64,000 bases of DNA from DASQEH01 sp038239485 (GTDB taxonomy: Bacteria > Actinomycetota > Actinomycetes > Propionibacteriales > Nocardioidaceae): NCBI GenBank assembly GCA_038239485.1, contig JBBSET010000008.1, positions 1 through 64,000 on the forward strand, read 5' to 3'. Both the position numbers and the translations under genes were made by a program. The notes beneath the pieces were generated by a model that did not search any database, was not told the DNA's origin, and saw only the letters and a list, made by a program, of their open reading frames with translations. Below, piece by piece: positions 1 to 8,592 of this stretch. Positions within the stretch are counted from its first letter, which is position 1. Every line of letters starts with the position of its first letter.

Positions 1-923
1 CGGTGGACGGGTATCCATTTCGGTATCGAGCGCAGCCCGGGGATGAAGGGCACGAGGAGGAGGAGGAGGGTCAGGATCATCATCAGGTAGAAGATGACCG
101 GGTCTGCGTGATCGGTGAGCCAGGTTCCGTCGGAGTTGGTCTGCGGGATCTGGTACCACACGGAGTACAACCACAGCCAGGCCTGACCGGGGTAGCTTCC
201 GGTCTCGTTCATCATGCCCCAGGTGTTGCCTTGCAGGTTGGCCTGTGTCGCGGCGTCGTCGAGGTAGGAACCGTCGCCCATGAACAGGATCTGTTTGGTG
301 TTGTCGGTCTGGTAGAAATTGCCCTGCGCCATCACGACCCCGTCGAGCGATCCCGCTGCGGCCATGTCCGTGAGGGCCTGCGCGAGGGCGGGCACCGGCC
401 CGTACGTGCCGTGCGCGACGTGCGTCAGGTCTCCCTTGGCTGTTGTGATCGCGGTGTCGTAGTTCGTGGCCCATGCTGTCTGCTGCGCCGACGTGGCGCC
501 ATCCCAGGCCTTGAGGGCCGCCCCGGCGGATGGGGGGGCCTGCTGGGCGCGTAGGGGCGAGATGACGAAGTCGTTCGGCGGGTCGACCGGGTGGGTGACG
601 CCGAACCATTGCTGGGGGTTGAGCGGTCCGACCGCGACCCCCTTCGCCGCAGAGTTGTACGGCGGGCCGTACCCCGCGGAGCCACTGGTGCCGGCGAGTT
701 CGGCCACAGCGGTCGCGTAGAAGTTCTGCGGTGCGCTGGTCGCCCATCCTTTGAAGGTGAGCGACGGTTCGTCGGTAGAGCCGAACAGCACAGCCAGCCC
801 GGCGGTCAGGACAGCCACCACGACGAGGGCGATGACACCCTCCTTGACGATGTCATAGCGACGCGACGGGCCTGTCCACTCCTGGGCTGCAACGTCGTCG
901 CGGGTGGCGGTTCGGACGCTCAC
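1..923 (-). CDS. membrane protein partner of a b-type cytochrome (partial, 3' end outside window)
   Basis: An open frame starts at a GTG (923) and stays open for 307 codons to the window edge. The GTG overlaps the stop of the upstream cytochrome b gene as GTGA, so the two are probably translationally coupled. A membrane helix lies at about residues 29-46, followed by a polar, presumably extracytoplasmic region of about 220 residues and a second helix near residues 277-295. The residues after it (PFIPGLRSIPKWIPVHR) resemble the end of cytochrome b/subunit IV-type proteins. I do not recognise the middle domain and see no CxxCH haem c site. By position it is probably a subunit of the same complex as the cytochrome. 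It has no downstream stop in the window. Confidence 0.7.
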   Translation of the reverse strand, partial: MSVRTATRDDVAAQEWTGPSRRYDIVKEGVIALVVVAVLTAGLAVLFGSTDEPSLTFKGWATSAPQNFYATAVAELAGTSGSAGYGPPYNSAAKGVAVGPLNPQQWFGVTHPVDPPNDFVISPLRAQQAPPSAGAALKAWDGATSAQQTAWATNYDTAITTAKGDLTHVAHGTYGPVPALAQALTDMAAAGSLDGVVMAQGNFYQTDNTKQILFMGDGSYLDDAATQANLQGNTWGMMNETGSYPGQAWLWLYSVWYQIPQTNSDGTWLTDHADPVIFYLMMILTLLLLLVPFIPGLRSIPKWIPVH

Positions 924-1645
924 GGCCGGGCCTCATCGGTCGCGCTGACACGGTCGCGGACCTCGTTGGGAACGGCCTCGAGGGGTGGGACAACGCCACG
1001 CCTGCGAACGAGCAGCACGTGCCACACGACCACGAACCCGACGACGAGGGGCATCAGGCAGGCATGGATGAGGAGCATCTGCCCGTAGTTGGTGACATTG
1101 AAGAAAGCACCGACACCGACGGTGTTGAGCCCGTCCTTGGCCTCGAAGGAGATCCACTGCGAGTCGAAGTTGCTCTGGGACAGATAGCCGGTGAACGCCG
1201 TACCGATCGAGGCCACGAACGCGATCACGCCGGTGACCCACGTCAACGCCCGGCGTCCACGCCAGGCGGCCATCCAGAACTTCCCCCACATGTGGATCAC
1301 CATGAACATCATGAACAGCTGGGTGCCCCAGAAGTGGAGGCTGTTGGTCAAATGCCCCACCGACGAACTGTGATACCACGACGGTCCCCCGAAGGCGAGT
1401 ACCAGCCCGGTTGCCAAGATCACCACGAAGGCCGCGATAGACAAGACCCCGAAGACATAGATCCACGACGCCACATACGCCGGCTGACCATCAGGCAGCA
1501 ACTTATCCGGTGGGAGCTTCGCCAACCACACGCGGCGCAGACGCGACGTCCACATGCCGTCAGTCGCCTCGCCCACCCCCGCGGGGCGCGTCTCCGTCGT
1601 CATCGCTGACCCCGCCTCCTCCGGGGGGCGGGTCTCGGTCGTCAT
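920..1645 (-). CDS. cytochrome b N-terminal-domain protein, b6-like four-helix di-haem
   Basis: A 241-residue membrane protein matching the N-terminal four-helix domain of cytochrome b/b6. Haem ligands are visible as two pairs: His104 and His118 in one helix (spacing 14), and His194 and His209 in another (spacing 15). The 15-residue spacing in the second pair is the arrangement known from cytochrome b6. It should carry two b haems and take part in quinol oxidation or reduction, but no Rieske or c-type cytochrome gene is visible here. The ATG at 1645 overlaps the upstream stop (ATGA). A second ATG at 1603 follows a GGAGGAGG-like site, and the first 14 codons are an imperfect duplicate of the next 14, so either start is possible. 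Confidence 0.85.
   Translation of the reverse strand: MTTETRPPEEAGSAMTTETRPAGVGEATDGMWTSRLRRVWLAKLPPDKLLPDGQPAYVASWIYVFGVLSIAAFVVILATGLVLAFGGPSWYHSSSVGHLTNSLHFWGTQLFMMFMVIHMWGKFWMAAWRGRRALTWVTGVIAFVASIGTAFTGYLSQSNFDSQWISFEAKDGLNTVGVGAFFNVTNYGQMLLIHACLMPLVVGFVVVWHVLLVRRRGVVPPLEAVPNEVRDRVSATDEARP
1603..1645 (-). repeat. imperfect 42-bp tandem duplication at the cytochrome b start
   Basis: The first 14 codons of the cytochrome gene (MTTETRPPEEAGSA) are followed by a second ATG and MTTETRPAG. The two DNA units share the gene start and most of the first seven codons. The duplication creates two in-frame start codons, the second with the stronger ribosome binding site. Confidence 0.6.
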
Positions 1646-1806
1646 CGCCGACCCCGATCCCTCGGGAACGGGACCACGATCGCCAACCCGAACAAGACAA
1701 CCATCACCACGATCACGATCAGATTCGGCACCGAAATCGACACCCAACCGACATGCACATAAGTCGCCGGATCACTCATCCCCGCAAACACGGTCATGGA
1801 ACTCAT
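1642..1806 (-). CDS. small single-helix membrane protein of the cytochrome operon
   Basis: A 54-residue protein with one hydrophobic segment (residues about 26-46, IVIVVMVVLFGLAIVV) followed by a positively charged tail (RDRGRR). The tail suggests the C-terminus lies in the cytoplasm. The ATG at 1806 is chosen because GGAGGTCGAGGAGG lies just upstream. Its stop overlaps the cytochrome b start (ATGA), so it heads a three-gene coupled operon. It is probably an accessory subunit of the cytochrome complex. No known family was recognised. Confidence 0.6.
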   Translation of the reverse strand: MSSMTVFAGMSDPATYVHVGWVSISVPNLIVIVVMVVLFGLAIVVPFPRDRGRR

Positions 1807-1869
1807 GTGACCTCCTCGACCTCCGCGGCGGGCTTGGGCCCAGTCATCGAAGGATGTAACCAAATTCAC

Positions 1870-1884
1870 ACTACCCTAAGTAGT
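1870..1884. promoter_or_regulatory. 15-bp palindrome, possible operator
   Basis: Arms ACTAC and GTAGT are perfect reverse complements separated by five bases. The site lies about 65 bp upstream of the first cytochrome-operon start. A related but less perfect site lies at 2031-2045. The binding protein is unknown. Confidence 0.35.
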
Positions 1885-2030
1885 TATCGCTTCACGACGC
1901 TCGAAGCGCTGGCACGAACTCGTCGACGCAGAGGCGCCCCGGGGGCTGACTCCACACCGGCCCTGACGCAGATCTCCCCCTGCGGGCACCGCGGATAGCA
2001 GGTTCGGTCGCAACGCTGAGTGAGATAAGG

Positions 2031-2045
2031 CATACTTTGGGTAGT
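2031..2045. promoter_or_regulatory. second, imperfect TAC-N5-GTA site
   Basis: CATAC-N5-GTAGT keeps the inner TAC/GTA and, read in reverse, resembles the site at 1870-1884 (TACTTAGGGTAGT versus TACTTTGGGTAGT). It is about 140 bp upstream of the cyclic-di-GMP gene start. It may be an operator or part of a promoter. Confidence 0.25.
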
Positions 2046-2182
2046 TGCAGTCCTATTGTCCACCACTCGGCGTGACCCGGTCTGGCTGCCGCCCACCCCA
2101 CTCACTCATCGCACCGAACGGACTCACCAACCATGAGCGCGCAAGGTCATCCGGCTGGACGAAGCCGCCGCACGAGGACGTG

Positions 2183-5100
2183 ATGCCCGACCTGCCGGCC
2201 GAACAGACGGCCGCATTGCTCACAACCCTGCAAGCCAACTCTCCCATTGGATTCGGCTTCGTCGACCGAGACTTCCGAATGCTTCAGATCAACGAAACGT
2301 TGGCAGCAGTCAACGGCGCCACCGTCGCTGAACAGATCGGCAGAACCATCTCCGACCTCGCGCCAGAGATCTGGCCGCAGTTGGAGCCGCTGTATCAGGG
2401 AGTCCTCGACAGTGGGCTGCCGGTCCGTGACATCGCCGTCGAGGGTCCGTCAGCCGCTGACCCGGGTCGGCCTCATCAGTGGCTGTCGAGCTTCTACCCC
2501 GTCTGCGTCGGGACGAAGATCGTCGGCATCGCTCTCATCGTCGTCGACGTCTCCGACAGAGTCGACGCCGAAGAGGTCAGGCGCCGGCTCGCGACGATCG
2601 TCGAGGACTCCGGCGATGCGATCTTCAGTACCACGGTGGACGGTATGACGCGGACGTGGAACAAGGCGGCCGAGGCACTGTTCGGGTACTGCGCCGAGGA
2701 GATGCTCGACCGGCCGATCGCCGTCCTCACACCCCCCCGCCTGATGGTCGAACGGGGGCAGATGTGCGAGCGCTTGAATGCGGGTGGGCCGACCGAGCGC
2801 ATCGAGACGAGCATGCTGTGCAAGGACGGTCACCTGGTTGACGTGCTGGTCACTGCGTCAGCGTCGTTCGACAGTCAGGGCGCGATCGTCGGGGTCTCGA
2901 TGATCGTTCAGGACATCACCGAGCGCCTGGCGTCCGAGAAGCGGCTGCTCGCCAGCCAGCAGCGGCTGGAGGAGGCCCAGCGGATCGCCGAGATCGGCAG
3001 CTTCGAGGTCGAGCTCGTCAACGACACGATCACCTGGTCCGACGAGCTCTACCGCATCTACGGGCTGGAACCCTCCGAAACACTCACGCGGGAAGGCGTC
3101 ATCGCTCGTGTGCATCCTGACGACCGAGATCTGTTCGTCACAGCGCTGGTACACACCGAACTGACGGGCGAACCCCTCGACATCACATTCCGCATCGTCC
3201 GGCCAGACTCCGAAGTCCGGTGGGTGCGCCATCTAGCGGTCGCGGAGATAGTTGACGGCGAACTCGTGAAGTTGGCGGGGACGCTCCAGGACACCACTGC
3301 GCAGCTCGCGGACGCACGACACCGGCGCGACGCCGAAGCGCGCTTCGAAGCGGGCTTCGAGCAGGCCGGCATCGGTGCCGCCATTCTCGGCCTGGACGGT
3401 ATACCCATACGGGTCAATGCCGCCCTGGGTGCGATCCTCGGGCGACCGGGTGACGAGCTGGTGGGACACAACTGGGATGCGTACCGAACCGCCGAGGACG
3501 CCGACCGGGGCCCGGCCGTCCGAGCACGGATGGCTGCTACCGAGGACTCCTACACCGACGAGCGGCGGTATCTGCGGCCCGACGGCAGCCTGGTGTGGGC
3601 GCTGCTCAACCTGAGCCTCGTCCGAGACGATGCTGGTGAGCCCCACTACTACCTCGCCCAGTTCCAGGACATCACCGAACACAAGCAGATGGAGGGCGAG
3701 CTCGCCCGGCGGGCGCTGCAGGACACCCTGACCGGCCTGCCGAACGGTGCCCTGCTGACCGACCGGCTGGCGCAGAGCCTCGCCGGGACCAGGCAGCGTC
3801 ACTCGCAGCTGGGCGTGATCTTCCTCAACATCGACCATTTCAAACATGTGAACGACGGCTTCGGGCCCGGCTCGGGCGACAGTCTGCTTCGCGAGGTCGC
3901 CGGCCGGATCACGTCGACGATCCGGGCCAGCGACACCGTTGCCCGGTTCGGCGGTGATGAGTTCGTCATCCTCTGCCTGGACGCGTCACCGGAGACCACG
4001 GGCCGGACAGCCGAGCGGGTGCTCGCAGCCATCCGCCGGCCGTTCACCCTTGCCGATGAGTTCGTCGACGTCACCGCGAGTCTCGGGGTCGCGATGGCCG
4101 ACGAGGGGTCGACCTCCCTGAGCCTGCTTCGTGGGTCCGGCGACGCGATGCGTCGAGCCAAGAGCCTGGGTCGCAACCGGGTCGAGCACTTCAACCAAGC
4201 GCTGCGGGCCAAGGCCGAGGAACGCCTTGCCATTACAGCTGACCTCCGGCACGCGCTGGACCGCGAGCAGCTCATCGTGTACTACCAGCCCGTCATCGAC
4301 CTGGCCACGGGGATGATGGTCAGCGCCGAGGCACTGCTGCGATGGGAGGACCCGGACCGCGGGGCGATCAGCCCGGCGGAGTTCATCCCGCTGGCCGAGG
4401 AGACCGGCCTCATCGTGCCGATCGGGGCCTGGGTCCTCGAGCAGGCCTGCGGACACCTCCGCCACTGGCAGCGGTCGGACCCTTCGATGACGGTGGCTGT
4501 GAACCTGTCGGTACGCCAACTGCAGGCCGTCAACATCGTGGACCTGGTCGAAGGGGTTCTCAGGCGCAGCGAAATCCCACCGGAGACTCTGTACCTCGAG
4601 ATCACGGAGAGCGTCTTCGGCCAGGACGTCGACGACATCGACGCCATGCTCGCCGGCCTGAAGGACCTGGGAGTCCAGCTCTCCCTGGACGACTTCGGCA
4701 CCGGGTACTCGTCGCTGAGCTATCTCAGCCGGTACCCGTTCGACGCGATCAAGATCGACCAGTCGTTCGTCCGCGGACTCGGAACCAACCCTCATGACAC
4801 CGCTCTCGTGACCGCGATCATGTCGATGGCTGAGGCGCTCGGGCTGTCGGTGACGGCAGAGGGCATCGAGGACTACGGGCAGCTGTCGGCGCTGATGGGA
4901 ATGAGATGCCAACGCGCGCAGGGCTACTACCTCGACCGCCCGCTGCCTGCCGACGAGATGACGGGCCTGCTGACCAAGTCGCACCGGTGGTTGCTGAACC
5001 CGGCCCCCTCACGGAGCACGGTCGCCAAGGAGACCGGCCCGGCACCGCAGCCCCGAACCGATGCCGCGCACCGACCGGCTCAGCATGAGGTGCTGTTCTA

Positions 5101-6427
5101 CGGCGACGACAGCCGGCTGGTCAGGGACCTGACGGCCTACGTTGCTGCTGGCCTCGCCGACGGAGGTCACGCCCTCGTGATCGCGTCGGCCGAGCACTTG
5201 GCGGCCCTCCATGCGGATCTGCCTCGCAGCTGGCTCGGCCGGGCAGAGCGTGAGGGTCGCTTCGTCGGTGTCGAGTCGCACCGGATGCTCATGCAGTTCA
5301 TGCGCAACGGGGTGCCCGACCCCGAGCTGTTCCAGCAGAGCGTGGGCGGACAGGTCCGCGCGCACGTGACCACCGGCGGCGGCCCGCACGTCTACGAGGA
5401 GCTCGGTAACCAGCTACGGAAGGACGGCAACATTCTCGGCGGCCTCCAGCTCGAATGGCTCTGGAACGAGCTGGGTGAGCAGACCACGCTGGACCTGCTG
5501 TGTGGCTACGCGCTCGCGGATCTCCCCGCGGACCCCGGCGGCTCGGTCACCGACCTCTGCCATCAGCACACGAAGGTGCACCTCGGCCGGCACACGATCG
5601 CCGGCGGCGAACAGAGCGTCGACGTCGCCCAGGTCCTGCTCGAGAGCACCCGGGCCCTGCTCAGGATCAGCTCGACGGAGCAGGCTGTGGGCACGCTGAT
5701 GCGCGCCGTGGCGCAGCTCGGCGGCTCGTGCATACCGGCCGAACAGGACACCGGGACCGCGATCCCGATCGACATCAACCTCGGGCATGCCGCTGCCCTG
5801 TTGCCGACGGCGCCCGCGGGCAGCCGGGCCCGCCGCACCATCGAACGGGTGCTGCCCGCACTGGTGGATGACGCCCTCAGGGCATTGAGCCTGTCGGAGT
5901 CCACGTATCGGATGAGCGAGCACCGCGACACCGACGCGTTGACGGGGCTCGGCAACCGGCGGCGACTGGGCGACCTGCCAAAGCTGATCAAGGCCGACAC
6001 CATCGCGATGGTCGATCTCGACCGCTTCGCGGCGGTGAACCAGAAGTACGGGCGCGAGACCGGCGACCGTCTGCTTGTCGCGTTCTCCCGGATGGTGCGC
6101 CAGCGGCTCCGCTCGACCGACCTGGTCTTTCGGCTCCGTGGCGCCGAGGTGCTCCTGGTGCTCCCCGACACGGAGCCCCACTCGGCTCTGATCGTGCTGG
6201 AGCAGATGCGGCTGAAGTGGAACGGCGAGAGGCCGCTGCCAGTGACCTTCAGCGCAGGCGTCGCGCGCATCGAGGACGGCGATCTGGACACGGCGATCCG
6301 TACCGCTGAGGGGGCGCTCTATGCCGCCAAGGCGCACGGCCGGGACCGGTTCGAGATCGTTGCAGACGGCGCTGAGCGCGACGCCGCGGAGTGGCTGAGG
6401 TACCAAACCTCCGAAAGCGACCTATAG
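2183..6427 (+). CDS. PAS(4)-GGDEF-EAL-MEDS-GGDEF cyclic-di-GMP signalling protein
   Basis: A 1414-residue protein starting at an ATG preceded by GAGGA. The N-terminal half has about four PAS sensor repeats (to about residue 510). A GGDEF diguanylate cyclase follows, with intact GGDEF at 590-594 and an inhibitory RxxD site (RASD) five residues before it. Next comes an EAL phosphodiesterase (EALLRW at 716, DDFGTGYSSL and KIDQSF later), so both making and breaking of cyclic-di-GMP are chemically possible. A MEDS-type sensory domain starts near 968. The C-terminus is a second GGDEF domain (DALTGLGNRR near 1250) whose signature is changed to RLRGAE near 1317, so it is probably inactive. No membrane helix was seen, so it is cytoplasmic. 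It faces another GGDEF-EAL gene tail to tail. Confidence 0.9.
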   Translation: MPDLPAEQTAALLTTLQANSPIGFGFVDRDFRMLQINETLAAVNGATVAEQIGRTISDLAPEIWPQLEPLYQGVLDSGLPVRDIAVEGPSAADPGRPHQWLSSFYPVCVGTKIVGIALIVVDVSDRVDAEEVRRRLATIVEDSGDAIFSTTVDGMTRTWNKAAEALFGYCAEEMLDRPIAVLTPPRLMVERGQMCERLNAGGPTERIETSMLCKDGHLVDVLVTASASFDSQGAIVGVSMIVQDITERLASEKRLLASQQRLEEAQRIAEIGSFEVELVNDTITWSDELYRIYGLEPSETLTREGVIARVHPDDRDLFVTALVHTELTGEPLDITFRIVRPDSEVRWVRHLAVAEIVDGELVKLAGTLQDTTAQLADARHRRDAEARFEAGFEQAGIGAAILGLDGIPIRVNAALGAILGRPGDELVGHNWDAYRTAEDADRGPAVRARMAATEDSYTDERRYLRPDGSLVWALLNLSLVRDDAGEPHYYLAQFQDITEHKQMEGELARRALQDTLTGLPNGALLTDRLAQSLAGTRQRHSQLGVIFLNIDHFKHVNDGFGPGSGDSLLREVAGRITSTIRASDTVARFGGDEFVILCLDASPETTGRTAERVLAAIRRPFTLADEFVDVTASLGVAMADEGSTSLSLLRGSGDAMRRAKSLGRNRVEHFNQALRAKAEERLAITADLRHALDREQLIVYYQPVIDLATGMMVSAEALLRWEDPDRGAISPAEFIPLAEETGLIVPIGAWVLEQACGHLRHWQRSDPSMTVAVNLSVRQLQAVNIVDLVEGVLRRSEIPPETLYLEITESVFGQDVDDIDAMLAGLKDLGVQLSLDDFGTGYSSLSYLSRYPFDAIKIDQSFVRGLGTNPHDTALVTAIMSMAEALGLSVTAEGIEDYGQLSALMGMRCQRAQGYYLDRPLPADEMTGLLTKSHRWLLNPAPSRSTVAKETGPAPQPRTDAAHRPAQHEVLFYGDDSRLVRDLTAYVAAGLADGGHALVIASAEHLAALHADLPRSWLGRAEREGRFVGVESHRMLMQFMRNGVPDPELFQQSVGGQVRAHVTTGGGPHVYEELGNQLRKDGNILGGLQLEWLWNELGEQTTLDLLCGYALADLPADPGGSVTDLCHQHTKVHLGRHTIAGGEQSVDVAQVLLESTRALLRISSTEQAVGTLMRAVAQLGGSCIPAEQDTGTAIPIDINLGHAAALLPTAPAGSRARRTIERVLPALVDDALRALSLSESTYRMSEHRDTDALTGLGNRRRLGDLPKLIKADTIAMVDLDRFAAVNQKYGRETGDRLLVAFSRMVRQRLRSTDLVFRLRGAEVLLVLPDTEPHSALIVLEQMRLKWNGERPLPVTFSAGVARIEDGDLDTAIRTAEGALYAAKAHGRDRFEIVADGAERDAAEWLRYQTSESDL

Positions 6428-6563
6428 CTCGGCTATGGACCCAACGCGACCGTGTTGGTGGAGAGGGTGACCGTGTCCTCGGAGAGTGCACTGCCGTCGT
6501 GGAAGGGCTGGCTGCCGAGGTCGCCCACGACCTGGGAGTGGTGGGGCCGCTCGGCACTCTCGG

Positions 6564-8411
6564 CTAGACCGGCAGGAAGACGTCATCGTCGGAGCTGGCC
6601 TCGAGCAGGCTCCCCAGACTGTCGGCAGGCATCGGTCTGGAGAACAGGTAGCCCTGTGCCGACTCGCAGCCCAACGCCAGGATCTGTTCCAGCTGCTGGC
6701 GGGTCTCGATCCCCTCAGCGACGACCTGCAGCCCGAGGGCATGTGCAAGGTCCGTGACCGCGGCGACGATCGCGGCAGCGGCCGGGTCGAGGGTTATCTT
6801 GGCGAGGAACCCGCGGTCGATCTTGATGATGTCGACCGGGAACTGGTGCAGGTAGCTGAGCGAGGAGTAGCCGGTGCCGAAGTCGTCCAGGGCCAGCAGC
6901 ACGCCCAGGCCTTTGAGGTCCGTCATGGTGGCTCGCGCGCGCTCGCCGTCCTGGAGGAATACCCCCTCGGTCACTTCGAGAATCACGCCGCCCGGGTCCA
7001 TCCCGGTCCGCTGCAGGATAGACCCGACAGTGTCGCAGAAGTGCGGGCCCATCAGCTGGTGCGCCGACACGTTCACGGAGACGGTCATCGGGTGGCCGGG
7101 ACGTGCTCGCCGCCACTCGGTGCACAGCCCGCAGCTCGCCTCGAGGACCCACGCGCCGATCGGGCTGATCATCCCGTTCGCCTCGGCGAGCGAGACCAGG
7201 TCTGCCGACGCTATCGGTCCTCTCGTCGGATGGGTCCATCGCAGCAGCGCCTCGGCCCCCGTGAGAAGACCGTCGGAGGTCCGCACGATCGGCTGGTAGG
7301 CGATGCTCAGCTGGTCGTTGGCGAACGCGTCCTCGAGGTCATGGCTCAGCCGGTTATCGTCGAGGCTTCGTCGCGCGTCTCGCAGGTCGAGCATCTGACG
7401 GGCGGCACCGGCCTTGTGCTTGGCTTCGTACATCGCAATGTCGGCGTTGACGATCAGCTGGTTCGTGATCGCCTCACCCGGGCCCGCGTAGGCCATGCCG
7501 ACACTGGCGGTGACGCTGAGCTCGAGCCCCTCCAACAAGAAGGGCTGGGCCATCGAGATGTCGATCCGAGCCGCGAGACCTTCGATGTCGACCGGGTTCT
7601 GGAGGTCTTCACACAAGATCACGAACTCGTCGCCGCTCAGACGCGCCAGCGTGTCCCCGGGGCGGACCAGGTGCGACAGCCGCTCCGCGATAGCGACCAG
7701 CAGGTCGTCACCGACCTGGTGGCCATAGGTGTCGTTGATCTGCTTGAAGTCGTCGAGGTCGGCGAACAGGACGGCCGCGTTCGTGTGCGAGCGTTGCGCC
7801 CGCAGCGCGGCATGCTCCAGCCGCTGCTGTAGCAGCAGCCGGTTCGGGAGCCCCGTGAGGGCGTCGTGAAGAGCGCTCTCACGGAACCGGTCGGAGGTGA
7901 GGCGCGCCTCCTCGCGCGCCTCGGCGTTGAGGATGTAGGCCGCCGCCACGTCGGCCAGGGTCTGCGCGGCGGCCATCTCACGCGGGTCAAGGGGACCGGG
8001 AGAGTCACGGTAGAGGTCCAGGGCACCCAGCCGGCCCTCTCCATGCCGCAGCGGGCAGGTGAAGGCGGCAGCCAGTCCGGCGTCCAGCGCCGCGAGCGTG
8101 AAGCTGGGGAACCGGTCTTCGAATCTCAGGTCGGGACACTCCACGGCATCACCCGACTCGTACGCCAGCAGGCAAGGGCCCTCGCCGAGCTCGGTCTGAA
8201 GCTGCTCGTAGCGCAGGGCAGAGTCGTCGGAGGCGGCGATGTATCGCGGAGCGGTACCCGGTGAGATGAGAGTGACGCCGACCGCGGTGACAGGGAGCGC
8301 CTTGACGATCCGGGTGACCAGGTGGTCGAGGATGTCTTGGATGGAGAACTCCGTGAGCAATGTCCGCGCGAACTCGCTCAGGAGGGAGGCAACCTCGTCT
8401 TCTCTGTCCAC
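6564..8411 (-). CDS. GAF-GGDEF-EAL cyclic-di-GMP signalling protein
   Basis: A 615-residue protein starting at GTG. A GAF sensor domain covers about residues 10-170. A GGDEF domain follows, with signature SGDEF at 259-263 and RxxD (RPGD) in front. It ends with an EAL domain (EALLRW at 387, DDFGTGYSSL, KIDRGF, AEGIETR near the end). SGDEF variants are often still active cyclases, so it may both make and degrade cyclic-di-GMP. It is soluble, with no membrane segment. It converges on the large PAS-GGDEF-EAL-MEDS-GGDEF gene with 136 bp between them. The GAF ligand is not evident. Confidence 0.92.
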   Translation of the reverse strand: MDREDEVASLLSEFARTLLTEFSIQDILDHLVTRIVKALPVTAVGVTLISPGTAPRYIAASDDSALRYEQLQTELGEGPCLLAYESGDAVECPDLRFEDRFPSFTLAALDAGLAAAFTCPLRHGEGRLGALDLYRDSPGPLDPREMAAAQTLADVAAAYILNAEAREEARLTSDRFRESALHDALTGLPNRLLLQQRLEHAALRAQRSHTNAAVLFADLDDFKQINDTYGHQVGDDLLVAIAERLSHLVRPGDTLARLSGDEFVILCEDLQNPVDIEGLAARIDISMAQPFLLEGLELSVTASVGMAYAGPGEAITNQLIVNADIAMYEAKHKAGAARQMLDLRDARRSLDDNRLSHDLEDAFANDQLSIAYQPIVRTSDGLLTGAEALLRWTHPTRGPIASADLVSLAEANGMISPIGAWVLEASCGLCTEWRRARPGHPMTVSVNVSAHQLMGPHFCDTVGSILQRTGMDPGGVILEVTEGVFLQDGERARATMTDLKGLGVLLALDDFGTGYSSLSYLHQFPVDIIKIDRGFLAKITLDPAAAAIVAAVTDLAHALGLQVVAEGIETRQQLEQILALGCESAQGYLFSRPMPADSLGSLLEASSDDDVFLPV

Positions 8412-8485
8412 GCGTACCCATCCACATCAGCTGAACGGCCTCAGGTGGGCGAGGCCTGTCGTTTGATCACCTCGCGCCGTCCGCG

Positions 8486-8513
8486 CGGTGAGTGATCGTT
8501 CGGCTACTCACCG
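8486..8513. repeat. perfect 8-bp inverted repeat with 12-bp spacer
   Basis: CGGTGAGT and ACTCACCG pair perfectly around a 12-base loop. It lies downstream of the fluoride-channel operon and upstream of the GAF-GGDEF-EAL gene. It could be a transcription stop (no T-run is seen) or an operator of the cyclic-di-GMP gene. Confidence 0.4.
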
Positions 8514-8592
8514 ATATCTTATCCCGGCTCTGCCGTCAGTCAACCGGGCCACGCGCACGGACGGTGACCAGGGTCTTCCGCGGCGCGCTACG

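Larger units (their letters stand above)
1807..2182. other. divergent intergenic region, 376 bp, no gene
   Basis: This region lies between the divergent cytochrome operon and the cyclic-di-GMP gene. Several open frames cross it but none has coding character or a recognisable product. It is richer in AT around 1860-1890 and 2030-2060, where two TAC-N5-GTA sites are placed. Promoters for both directions must lie here. I could not place -10 and -35 boxes with confidence. Confidence 0.5.
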
